Shown in pieces: positions 1-6,416 of a DNA stretch of 14,872 nucleotides. The position numbers and the translations under genes were made by a program. The stretch spans positions 1 to 14,872 of the forward strand of contig CANBSV010000066.1 of assembly GCA_947372225.1 (NCBI GenBank), written 5' to 3'. The notes beneath the pieces were generated by a model, which saw only the letters and a program-made list of their open reading frames with translations, did not search any database and was not told where the DNA came from. The DNA comes from Burkholderiales bacterium (GTDB taxonomy: Bacteria; Pseudomonadota; Gammaproteobacteria; Burkholderiales; Burkholderiaceae_C). How positions within the stretch are numbered: position 1 is the first letter of the stretch; each line of letters begins with the position of its first letter.

Positions 1-20
1 CGCGAGAGTCTAAACGGAGC

Positions 21-46
21 CTCCCCGCAGACGACGCTGCGGGGAG
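21..46 (-). terminator. Strong hairpin downstream of tsf (possible terminator or processing site)
   Basis: A perfect 10-bp inverted repeat (CTCCCCGCAG / CTGCGGGGAG) with a 6-nt loop lies 12 nt beyond the tsf stop codon. On the transcribed (minus) strand only a short TTT follows, about 7 nt after the stem, so this is not a textbook intrinsic terminator. It may end or stabilise the rpsB-tsf mRNA, or sit in the spacer before a next gene. In many proteobacteria pyrH follows tsf, but that region lies outside the window. Confidence 0.5.
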
Positions 47-58
47 ATCGCCCGGGGA

Positions 59-979
59 TCAGGCCCCCTTTGCAGCGGCCACTTGCGCAGCGACTTCAGC
101 TGCAAAGTCATCCACCTTCTTCTCGATACCTTCACCCACGACATACAGCACGAAGCCCTTGACCTGCGTGTTGGCGGCCTTGAGCATGGCCTCGACGGTC
201 TGCTTGTCGTTCTTGACGAAGGCCTGATTGAACAGGCTGACTTCCTTGAGGTACTTCTGAACAGAGCCCTCGACGCGCTTGGCGACGATTTCGGCCGACT
301 GAGGTGCCTTGCCTTCTGCCACGGCCTTTTCGGCATCTTCTTCGGCCTTCTGCGACGCGATCGAGCGCTCCTTTTCGATCAGAGCGGCAGGCACGTCGGA
401 CGCAGCCAGCGACACCGGCTTCATCGCGGCCACGTGCATGGCCACGTCCTTGGCGGCGGTGTCGTCACCCTCGAACTCGACCATCACCCCGATGCGCGTG
501 CCGTGCAGGTAATTGGCCAGCTTGCCGCCGTCGGCATATCGCTTGAAGCGACGGATCGAGAGGTTCTCGCCGATCTTGCCGATCAGGCCCTTGCGCACAT
601 CTTCGAGCGTCGGACCAAAGCTGTCTTGCTCGTACGGCAGCGCCGACAAAGCCGCGACATCGGCCGGGTTGTGCTTGGCGACCAACTCGGCACAGGCCTT
701 GGTGAAGGCCAGGAAAGAATCGTTCTTCGACACGAAGTCGGTTTCGCAGTTGACTTCCACCAAGGCACCCAGGCGACCATCAACACAGGCCGACACCACG
801 CCTTCAGCGGTCACTCGCGATGCGGCCTTGCCAGCCTTGCTGCCGAGCTTCACGCGCAGCAGTTCTTCAGCTCGCTCCATGTCGCCGGCGGCTTCGGTCA
901 GAGCCTTCTTGCACTCCATCATCGGCGCGTCAGTCTTGGCGCGCAGTTCTGCCACCATGCTTGCTGTGATTGCGGACAT
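59..979 (-). CDS. tsf: Translation elongation factor Ts
   Basis: EF-Ts is the cytoplasmic guanine-nucleotide exchange factor that releases GDP from EF-Tu so that it can bind GTP and aminoacyl-tRNA again. The 306-residue product is close to the family length. The N-terminal UBA-like domain (about residues 1-55) has the typical MMECKKALTEA stretch at 20-30. The core domain starts with VNCETDFVSKN at about 76-86; its Asp81-Phe82 match the Asp-Phe pair that in E. coli EF-Ts wedges into the G domain of EF-Tu. The C-terminal part has VSLFNQAFVKND and the end motif VGEGIEKKVDDFAAEVAAQV. The ATG at 979 is preceded by GAGGAG 8 nt upstream, a good ribosome binding site. It follows rpsB in the same direction, separated by a 120-nt spacer that contains an intrinsic terminator-like hairpin, so EF-Ts may be made from read-through of the rpsB promoter. 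I see no strong separate promoter in the spacer. Confidence 0.98.
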   Translation of the reverse strand: MSAITASMVAELRAKTDAPMMECKKALTEAAGDMERAEELLRVKLGSKAGKAASRVTAEGVVSACVDGRLGALVEVNCETDFVSKNDSFLAFTKACAELVAKHNPADVAALSALPYEQDSFGPTLEDVRKGLIGKIGENLSIRRFKRYADGGKLANYLHGTRIGVMVEFEGDDTAAKDVAMHVAAMKPVSLAASDVPAALIEKERSIASQKAEEDAEKAVAEGKAPQSAEIVAKRVEGSVQKYLKEVSLFNQAFVKNDKQTVEAMLKAANTQVKGFVLYVVGEGIEKKVDDFAAEVAAQVAAAKGA

Positions 980-1044
980 TTGCTGTTCTCCTCAGATCTT
1001 GGCCGTTGCCCACGCGTGGCGGGTCGGCCGTTCGGTACACATTG

Positions 1045-1070
1045 AAAAAAGGGGCTGAAACAGCCCCTTT
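1045..1070 (-). terminator. Intrinsic terminator/attenuator between rpsB and tsf
   Basis: The plus-strand segments AAAGGGGCTG (1048-1057) and CAGCCCCTTT (1061-1070) form a 10-bp perfect stem with a 3-nt loop. On the minus strand, the direction of transcription, the GC-rich stem runs directly into a TTTTTT tract, the standard layout of a Rho-independent terminator. It lies 29 nt after the rpsB stop and 68 nt before the tsf start codon. Since no convincing tsf promoter lies between, it most likely acts as a leaky terminator that lowers tsf expression relative to rpsB. The termination efficiency cannot be judged from sequence. Confidence 0.85.
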
Positions 1071-1099
1071 GGATCCCACCAAAGTGAGAGGTCGCCGGG

Positions 1100-1843
1100 T
1101 CAGCGTGCTTCGTCGACTTCCACGAATTCGTCGCTGCCTGCAGCGGCTTGAGCCACCTCGTTGCCGGCGTTGGCCTTGCCTTCGATCACGGCATCGGCAA
1201 CCGCCTTCGCGTACAGGGCCACGGCCTTGGCGGAGTCGTCGTTGCCTGGAATGACGTAGTCAATGCCCAGGGGGGAGTGGTTCGAATCCACAACGCCGAC
1301 CACAGGGATGCCGAGCTTGTTGGCTTCGGCAATGGCGATCTTGTGGTAACCCACGTCGATCACGAACAGGGCGTCAGGCAAGGCGCTCATGTTTTGAATG
1401 CCGCCAATGTCCTTTTCAAGCTTGATCAGCTCGCGCTGGAACATCAGCGCTTCTTTCTTGATGCGGATTTCGGTACCGGCTTCGACTTGGGCTTGCATGT
1501 CCTTCAGGCGCTTCAACGAGCCCTTGACGGTCTTGAAGTTGGTCAACATGCCGCCGAGCCAGCGCTGGTCGACATAAGGCATGTCGGCACGAGCGGCCTC
1601 CATGGCCACCACTTCACGTGCCTGACGCTTGGTGCCCACCATCAGGATCGAGCCGCGCTTGGCGGACAACTGACGGATGAACTTCAGCGCATCGTTGAAA
1701 AGAGGCTGCGTCTTTTCAAGGTTGATGATGTGAATCTTGTTGCGATGGCCGTAGATGTACGGGGCCATCTTGGGATTCCAGAAGCGGGTTTGGTGTCCAA
1801 AGTGAACGCCGGCTTCCAGCATTTCGCGCATGCTTACTGACAT
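1100..1843 (-). CDS. rpsB: 30S ribosomal protein S2
   Basis: S2 is an essential protein of the small ribosomal subunit, bound late in assembly at the junction of head and body near S1. The 247-residue product carries the family's opening signature REMLEAGVHFGHQTRFWNPKM and the internal motifs YIYGHRNKIHIINLEKT, VDQRWLGGMLTNF and PVVGVVDSNHSP, all typical of bacterial S2. The ATG at 1843 was chosen because GGAG lies 6 nt upstream and the protein then begins MSVSMREML. A TTG four codons further up lies inside that ribosome binding site and is unlikely to be used. The gene is followed by a terminator-like hairpin and then tsf, the usual operon order. Its long structured leader (1868-1940) suggests feedback control by S2 itself, known for rpsB in E. 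coli and inferred here. Confidence 0.98.
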   Translation of the reverse strand: MSVSMREMLEAGVHFGHQTRFWNPKMAPYIYGHRNKIHIINLEKTQPLFNDALKFIRQLSAKRGSILMVGTKRQAREVVAMEAARADMPYVDQRWLGGMLTNFKTVKGSLKRLKDMQAQVEAGTEIRIKKEALMFQRELIKLEKDIGGIQNMSALPDALFVIDVGYHKIAIAEANKLGIPVVGVVDSNHSPLGIDYVIPGNDDSAKAVALYAKAVADAVIEGKANAGNEVAQAAAGSDEFVEVDEAR

Positions 1844-1867
1844 GACTATCTCCAAAGGTTGGTTCTA

Positions 1868-1940
1868 AAATCCGGCTGAAATTGACATGTCACTTGGCAC
1901 TGGGCCAACGCACATGCAACACCTTTCGATAGCCGGATTT
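1868..1940 (-). promoter_or_regulatory. Structured rpsB leader, candidate S2 autoregulatory RNA
   Basis: On the minus strand the rpsB leader holds a perfect 10-bp outer stem, AAATCCGGCT pairing with AGCCGGATTT (plus 1931-1940 and 1868-1877). Inside are a CATGT/ACATG helix and a TTGGC/GCCAA hairpin (plus 1894-1908) separated by a symmetric GCG/GTG internal loop. Next to the start codon, CCAA-CCT-TTGG can fold over part of the Shine-Dalgarno sequence, and the same CCAAC could pair with GTTGG of the inner hairpin. Nested helices in a roughly 145-nt leader fit the known pattern of rpsB repression by free S2. The pairing is seen in the sequence; the regulatory role is inferred. Confidence 0.6.
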
Positions 1941-1995
1941 GCGGATGTGTTTGTTCGCGGTTGGGTCGACTGACTTGCCCCGGAAAAACCCGTCG

Positions 1996-2001
1996 ATGAT
2001 A
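1996..2001 (-). promoter_or_regulatory. Candidate extended -10 promoter for rpsB-tsf
   Basis: On the minus strand the sequence TGCTATCAT contains a -10-like TATCAT preceded by the extended -10 dinucleotide TG. No good -35 hexamer is visible at the usual spacing, which extended -10 promoters can tolerate. Transcription would begin near 1989, giving a leader of about 145 nt before rpsB that contains the whole stem structure described at 1868-1940. Confidence 0.4.
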
Positions 2002-2053
2002 GCAGCCCCGACTCGCCTTTGGCCCGCCCCGAGATCTGCTCAGCCTTTCACGG

Positions 2054-2078
2054 TGCGCCGCACGGCGCAACAGCGCTG
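2054..2078. repeat. Inverted repeats just upstream of the dadA-like gene
   Basis: TGCGCCG-CA-CGGCGCA (2054-2069) is a perfect 7-bp inverted repeat, followed directly by the 8-bp palindrome CAGCGCTG (2071-2078). They end 2 bp before the ATG at 2081, where a ribosome binding site would be expected. They could be a protein-binding site or a hairpin affecting initiation; no function can be assigned from sequence. Confidence 0.35.
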
Positions 2079-2080
2079 AC

Positions 2081-3370
2081 ATGACCAAGCACATCGCCGT
2101 GATCGGCGCCGGCGTGGTCGGCGTCACCTCAGCCTACGAACTCGCTGCGGCCGGTCACACGGTGAGCGTGTTTGAGCGCGGCGGCACGATCGGCGGGGCC
2201 GCCAGCTTTGCACCGGCCGGCATGGACGGGCCCGGCTGGGCGTTGGGCTGGTCTGCGCTGTCGACTTGTGGTGGTCGCTTGCCGCGCGTGAGCCTCGGCG
2301 CCCACCCCCAGAACTGGGTGTGGGGCGCGAGGTGGCTTCACGCCCACCGCCGATCGGCCCTGCCGTTGTTGCAGCAGCGGGTTCGGCGCCTCGCCGTCTA
2401 CAGCCTCGAGCGCACTCAGGAGCTGACGCGATCGCTCAAGCTCGAATTCGAGCATTCCACCGGCGTGCTGGTGCTCAGCCGCAGCGCAGCCGAGACCAAG
2501 CGCATGAACGCCGCCCTCGCGGCGTTCGAACAACTCGGCGTGCCACATCGGCGAGTGGCTGTTGACGAATGCCTGGTCGTCGAGCCGGGCCTGCATGTCG
2601 AATCGCCGCCTGATGCGGCGGCTTATTTGCCGCAGGAGGGCACGGCCAACTGCCGCGAGTTCACCCATCTGATGCGCCAGCACGCCGACCGCCTGGGGGT
2701 GCGTTTCGTGTTCCACACCCAGGTCGCCGCCATTTCTGCAGGCGAACGACCGGTGCTGACGCTGCGCTCGACAGCTCCCAGCGCAACCGGTGGCCCGGCT
2801 CATGACCTGGCAGCAACTGTCGAGCGTGCGACGTTCGATGCGATCGTCGTGTGCGGCGCGCTCGGTTCACTCCCTCTGCTGGCCGCTTGCGGACTGCGGC
2901 TGCCGATGGCGGCCTTGCAGGGGCATTCGGTAACGCTGCCGCTGCGGTTGGACGACGTCACCGCGCAGTCGGTCGGGCCGCGTTCGGCGGTGATTGACGC
3001 TGGCGAGCGAATCTCGATCACGCGCTCGGGTTCGCGGGTGCGTGTGGCCGCAGTCTCACGCTTGGGGCGCCAGCCGGTCGCGGACGAACGTGCCGCTTCA
3101 CAGCGGCTTTACCGCGCGCTCGATCACTGGTTTCCGGGCTGCGCCCGCGTCAGCCAGTCACAGCACTGGGCCGGCAGCTGCCCCGCCTTGCCCGATGGCT
3201 TGCCCTTGATCGGGGCGAGCGGTATCCCGGGCGTTTGGCTCAACCTCGGCCACGGTGACACGGGCTGGGCGATGGCGTGCGGATCGGCTCGCGTGCTGGC
3301 AGACGCCATCACGCAGCGCACGCCGGACATCGACGTCGACGGGCTGGGCGTCGAGCGTCTGCGCGGCTGA
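2081..3370 (+). CDS. DadA-like FAD-dependent amino-acid dehydrogenase
   Basis: This flavoenzyme belongs to the DAO/DadA family, whose members oxidise D-amino acids (or related secondary amines) to 2-oxo acids and pass electrons to the respiratory chain. The 429-residue protein starts with a Rossmann FAD-binding fold: GxGxxG is at residues 9-14 (GAGVVG) and the ribose-binding acidic residue is Glu32 in VFERGG. Regions typical of DadA follow: a YLPQEGTANCREFTHLM segment in the middle, LQGHSVTLPL, and near the C terminus PDGLPLIG and LNLGHGDTGWAMACGS, which close the FAD site. There is no signal peptide, so it is probably cytoplasmic and peripherally membrane-associated. No Shine-Dalgarno sequence is visible before the ATG, but this start is needed for the first beta strand of the FAD fold. 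It stands alone, with no alanine racemase or dad regulator next to it, so the substrate is uncertain and I assign no symbol. Confidence 0.88.
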   Translation: MTKHIAVIGAGVVGVTSAYELAAAGHTVSVFERGGTIGGAASFAPAGMDGPGWALGWSALSTCGGRLPRVSLGAHPQNWVWGARWLHAHRRSALPLLQQRVRRLAVYSLERTQELTRSLKLEFEHSTGVLVLSRSAAETKRMNAALAAFEQLGVPHRRVAVDECLVVEPGLHVESPPDAAAYLPQEGTANCREFTHLMRQHADRLGVRFVFHTQVAAISAGERPVLTLRSTAPSATGGPAHDLAATVERATFDAIVVCGALGSLPLLAACGLRLPMAALQGHSVTLPLRLDDVTAQSVGPRSAVIDAGERISITRSGSRVRVAAVSRLGRQPVADERAASQRLYRALDHWFPGCARVSQSQHWAGSCPALPDGLPLIGASGIPGVWLNLGHGDTGWAMACGSARVLADAITQRTPDIDVDGLGVERLRG

Positions 3371-3396
3371 GCGCATCACCCGCGCGGGTGGTGTGC
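3371..3396. terminator. Hairpin at the convergent ends of the dadA-like gene and xerD
   Basis: The plus strand can fold into an 11-pair stem (two of the pairs are G-U) around a GCGC loop; its centre is the perfect 14-bp palindrome CACCCGCGCGGGTG at 3377-3390. It begins right after the dadA-like stop codon (3370) and covers the xerD stop codon (3376-3378) and the last xerD codons. There is no U tract, so if it helps end either transcript it is not as a canonical intrinsic terminator. Confidence 0.35.
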
Positions 3397-4278
3397 GGCG
3401 TGCAGCGCTTTGAGCCGCTCACGGGCCACATGGGTGTAAATCGTGGTGGTCGAGATGTCTGCGTGGCCCAACAACAACTGCACCGCGCGCAGATCAGCGC
3501 CGTGGTTGAGCAAGTGGGTGGCAAACGCATGGCGCAAGGTGTGCGGCGACAACGGCACGGCCACACCGCCGCGCAGTGCGTGCTGCTTGATCAGCTTCCA
3601 GAACATCTGACGTGACATCGGCGCGCCGCGGCCGGTGACAAACAGCGCGTCACTGACCTGACCTTTCAGGATCTCGGCGCGCGCCCCGGCCTGGTAGCGA
3701 ACCAGCCAGGCGCGTGCCTCCTCGCCAAACGGCACCAGCCGCTCCTTGGCACCCTTGCCGGTGATGTGCAAGGCGCCTTCGACCAGCCCCAGGTGCACCG
3801 TCTTGAGCGTCACCAACTCGCTCACCCGCAGGCCGCTGGCGTACATCAGCTCGAGCATGGTTCGATCGCGCAGGCCGAGCGGCGTGACCACGTCAGGCGC
3901 ACGCAGCAGCGCTTCCACCTGCGCCTCGCTCAGCGTCTTGGGCACGCGCAACGCCTGGCGTGCGGCCAGCAGCTTGAGTGTGGGGTCGGCGTCGATCAGC
4001 CGCTCACGCAACGCCCAGCGGAAGTAGCGCTTGAACACCGTGAGCCGGCGGTTGCTGCTGCTGGCCTGGCTGCCGGCGTGACGCGCCAGCGCGTATTCGC
4101 GCAGGTGGCTCTCTGTGCTCACGTGCAGGGCAGCGCCGGCGTGATCGGCCAGCCAGTGGGCATAGAGCGTGAGGTCGCGCCGGTAGGCGGCCAGCGTGTT
4201 GGCGGCCAGCCCGTCCTCGATCCACATCGCATCGATGAAGCGATCGATCGCCGCGCCGCTGATCTGGATGGGGTTCAT
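3376..4278 (-). CDS. xerD: Site-specific tyrosine recombinase XerD
   Basis: XerD works with XerC at the chromosomal dif site, under FtsK control, to resolve chromosome dimers before division. The 300-residue protein has the length of E. coli XerD (298). Residues about 10-95 form the SAM-like core-binding domain (IDRFIDAMWIEDGLAANTL..AYRRDL). Residues about 115-295 form the catalytic domain with all six active-site residues visible: Arg151 (ASGLRVSEL), Lys175 (TGKGAKERLVP), His246 and Arg249 (SPHTLRH), His272 (LLGHADIS) and the nucleophile Tyr281 (TTIYTHV). The ATG at 4278 is chosen because MNPIQISGAAIDRF matches a family N terminus and GAGG lies 3 nt upstream; an ATG 40 codons earlier would add an unconserved tail running into the divergent gene. 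Within the family XerD is favoured over XerC by its sequence, and it lies in a housekeeping context without phage or integron genes. Confidence 0.93.
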   Translation of the reverse strand: MNPIQISGAAIDRFIDAMWIEDGLAANTLAAYRRDLTLYAHWLADHAGAALHVSTESHLREYALARHAGSQASSSNRRLTVFKRYFRWALRERLIDADPTLKLLAARQALRVPKTLSEAQVEALLRAPDVVTPLGLRDRTMLELMYASGLRVSELVTLKTVHLGLVEGALHITGKGAKERLVPFGEEARAWLVRYQAGARAEILKGQVSDALFVTGRGAPMSRQMFWKLIKQHALRGGVAVPLSPHTLRHAFATHLLNHGADLRAVQLLLGHADISTTTIYTHVARERLKALHAAHHPRG

Positions 4279-4286
4279 GGGCCTCG

Positions 4287-4315
4287 AAAAAGCGCCCCGG
4301 CTCACGCGCCGGGGC
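4287..4315 (-). terminator. Terminator-like hairpin in the xerD leader
   Basis: GCCCCGGC (4294-4301) and GCCGGGGC (4308-4315) form a perfect 8-bp GC stem with a 6-nt loop. On the minus strand it is followed after 2 nt by TTTTT, then GAGG and the xerD ATG within 13 nt. It resembles an intrinsic terminator placed directly before the xerD start, so it could attenuate xerD or end antisense transcription coming from the AEC gene. Its role is inferred only. Confidence 0.45.
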
Positions 4316-4351
4316 TCGATGCCATTCTCGCGGCTGGCAAACTCGGCGGCT

Positions 4352-5251
4352 ATGCCCAACGCCCTCGTGCTGCTGCCCGACTTGCTGCTGATCCTCACGG
4401 GCTGGGTGCTTTGCCGTCACACCCAGCTCAATCGCCCGGTGTGGGATGCGGTCGAGCGGCTCACCTACCACCTGCTGTTTCCGGTGCTGCTGTTCAGCTC
4501 GATCATGAAGAGCCCGCTGCAGCCCTCGCATACCGCCGGCCTCGCACTCGTGGGGGTGGGCACCGTGGCCAGCGGCGTGGCGCTGGCTTACGCCATCGGA
4601 CGTTGGCCCGGGCTGGATGCCAGGATGCACGCATCGGGCGCGCAAACGGCTTTCCGCTTCAATTCGTTCATCGCGCTGACGCTGGCCGAGCGGCTGGGCG
4701 GCGCCAGCTCGGTGACCTCGATGGCGCTGCTGATCGCGCTGTGTGTGCCGCTGTGCAACGTGGCTGCGGTGTGGCCGCTGGCGCGGCACGGCGGCCAGTC
4801 CTACCTGCGCGAACTGGCGCGCAACCCGCTCATCCTCGGCACGCTGGCCGGATTGCTGGCCAACCTGAGCGGGCTGCAGTTGCCCGACGTGGTGGGCACC
4901 AGCTTGCACCGTGTGGGTCTGGCCGCCTTGCCGCTGGGCCTGATGGCCGTGGGCGCGGGGCTCAAACTCGGCGGTCTGCGCGAATCACCGGCGCTCGCCG
5001 CAGCGCTGCTGGGCATCCGCCACGTGGCGCTTCCTGTCATCGCGATCGTCCTTTCTGGGCTGCTGGAGCTGCCGCCTGCACAACGCGCGGTGGTGGTCGG
5101 CTTTGCCGCGCTGCCCACTGCCTCGAGCGCCTACGTGCTGGCCGTGCGCATGGGCGGCAACGGTCCGTTCGTGGCCGGGCTGGTCACGCTGTCCACCCTG
5201 CTGGGCATGGTCAGCGTGCCGGTGTGGCTGTCGCTGGGCGGGCTGCGCTAG
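4352..5251 (+). CDS. AEC-family (auxin efflux carrier-like) permease
   Basis: The product is an inner-membrane secondary transporter of the Mem_trans / AEC family; bacterial members are linked to malate, malonate or other carboxylate transport, but the substrate cannot be read from sequence. The 299-residue protein is almost wholly hydrophobic, with about ten predicted membrane helices in two halves (roughly residues 4-22, 36-52, 62-84, 99-112, 120-143, then 157-176, 187-206, 214-238, 243-266 and 271-293). Family-typical stretches include FRFNSFIALTLAERLGG (about 101-117), RNPLILGTLAGLLANLSGLQLP (about 157-178, shown as spaced family motif) and PLGLMAVGAGLKL (about 194-206). The ATG at 4352 starts directly before the first helix; an in-frame ATG at 4319 is possible, and neither has a good ribosome binding site. 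It is divergent from xerD (73 bp apart), and its 3' end overlaps queG by 41 bp on the other strand. Confidence 0.88.
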   Translation: MPNALVLLPDLLLILTGWVLCRHTQLNRPVWDAVERLTYHLLFPVLLFSSIMKSPLQPSHTAGLALVGVGTVASGVALAYAIGRWPGLDARMHASGAQTAFRFNSFIALTLAERLGGASSVTSMALLIALCVPLCNVAAVWPLARHGGQSYLRELARNPLILGTLAGLLANLSGLQLPDVVGTSLHRVGLAALPLGLMAVGAGLKLGGLRESPALAAALLGIRHVALPVIAIVLSGLLELPPAQRAVVVGFAALPTASSAYVLAVRMGGNGPFVAGLVTLSTLLGMVSVPVWLSLGGLR

Positions 5252-6386
5252 CCCCGACGTTGTGCTGCGCCAGCGCCCAGTCGATATGCTCGCGCAGCAA
5301 CTCGCTGGCGCTGTCGAACGCATCGACCAGCGCCGTGCGCAGGGCGGCCTTGATCTCGGCTGAAGCGTGCGACCCAAGCGCGTTGCCCATTGCCACCGCC
5401 AGGTTGCGCTGCCAACGGCCATGACCGATTCGCCGGATGGCGCTGCCCTCGGTGTGGCGCAAGAAATCGGCCTCGCTCCAGCGCCACAACTCGAGCAGCG
5501 TGGCGTCGCCCAGCGGCGTGCGCACGTCAAAGTCGGGCAAGGCGCTGCGCTGCGCGTACTTGTTCCACGGGCACGTCAGCTGGCAGTCGTCGCAGCCGTA
5601 GATGCGGTTTCCGATTGCCGCGCGAAATTCCACGGGAATCGCGCCGTCGTGCTCAATGGTCAGGTAGCTGATGCAGCGGCGCGCATCGAGCCGGTACGGC
5701 GCGACGATGGCCTGCGTGGGACACACGTCGATGCAAGCGGTGCAGCTGCCGCAATGCGCTTCGAGCCCCTCGGTGACGGGCAACGGCAAGTCGAGGTAAA
5801 TCTCGCCCAGAAAGAACATCGACCCGGCCTCGCGGTGCAGCGTCAGCGTGTGCTTGCCGCGCCAGCCGATGCCGCTGCGCGTGGCCAGTTCCACCTCGAG
5901 CACGGGGGCCGAATCGGTGAACACGCGGTGCCCGAACGGCCCTACCGCCTGTGCGATGCGATCGGCCAGCGCCTGCAACCGTTGACGCAGCACCTTGTGA
6001 TAGTCACGGCCCCGGGCGTAGATCGACACCGTGGCCTGCCCGGGCGAACGCAGCCGCTGCCATTCGATGGCCTGCCAGTCGCCGCCGGCCCGCTCCTCGT
6101 TCGATCCGCCCGCTCGCGGCAGGTAATCCATGCGCGCAGTCAGCACGCGCAGCGTTCCATTGACCAGTTCGGCCGGCCGCGCGCGGGTCATGCCGTGACG
6201 CGACATGTAATGCATGGAACCATTGAAGCCCGCAGCCAACCAAGCCTGCAAGCCCGGTTCGGCATGGCCAAGGTCGATGTCGGCCACCCCGATCTGGGAA
6301 AATCCAAGTTCAGTGGCCCACTGCTGCACACGAAGCCACAACGCCGACGCCTCCAGCCCCGTTTGCACCTCACTCGCAGCCACCAT
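5211..6386 (-). CDS. queG: Epoxyqueuosine reductase QueG
   Basis: QueG catalyses the last step of queuosine synthesis: it reduces epoxyqueuosine to queuosine at the wobble base of GUN-anticodon tRNAs, using a cobalamin cofactor and two [4Fe-4S] clusters. In the 391-residue product (ATG at 6386) the reductase domain contains VFTDSAPVLEVELA, whose Asp at about 158 is the proposed general acid. The ferredoxin-like region follows with CGSCTACIDVCP (Cys212, 215, 218, 222), CISYLTIEH (Cys238) and CDDCQLTCPW (Cys265, 268, 272), enough for both clusters. The C-terminal HEAT-like part (about 300-375) ends in a short Ala/Pro-rich tail. GGAAGG lies 4 nt before the ATG; a GTG four codons upstream overlaps that site and is less likely. 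It is divergent from tsaE with only 30 bp between start codons, an arrangement that recalls the yjeS-yjeE neighbourhood of E. coli. Its 3' end overlaps the AEC permease gene tail to tail. Confidence 0.97.
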   Translation of the reverse strand: MVAASEVQTGLEASALWLRVQQWATELGFSQIGVADIDLGHAEPGLQAWLAAGFNGSMHYMSRHGMTRARPAELVNGTLRVLTARMDYLPRAGGSNEERAGGDWQAIEWQRLRSPGQATVSIYARGRDYHKVLRQRLQALADRIAQAVGPFGHRVFTDSAPVLEVELATRSGIGWRGKHTLTLHREAGSMFFLGEIYLDLPLPVTEGLEAHCGSCTACIDVCPTQAIVAPYRLDARRCISYLTIEHDGAIPVEFRAAIGNRIYGCDDCQLTCPWNKYAQRSALPDFDVRTPLGDATLLELWRWSEADFLRHTEGSAIRRIGHGRWQRNLAVAMGNALGSHASAEIKAALRTALVDAFDSASELLREHIDWALAQHNVGASAARPATATPAR

Positions 6387-6416
6387 GCAACCTTCCACCC
6401 GACCCCGACGACCGGC

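Noticed and set aside
1844..1855. TTG start four codons upstream for rpsB
   Set aside because: It lies within the ribosome binding site of the ATG at 1843.
3376..4278. XerD as a phage or integron integrase
   Set aside because: Length and sequence fit chromosomal XerD, and no att-like duplication, phage gene or cassette array is present nearby.
4279..4398. Longer XerD N terminus starting at 4398
   Set aside because: The extra 40 residues are unconserved in character and overlap the start of the divergent permease gene.
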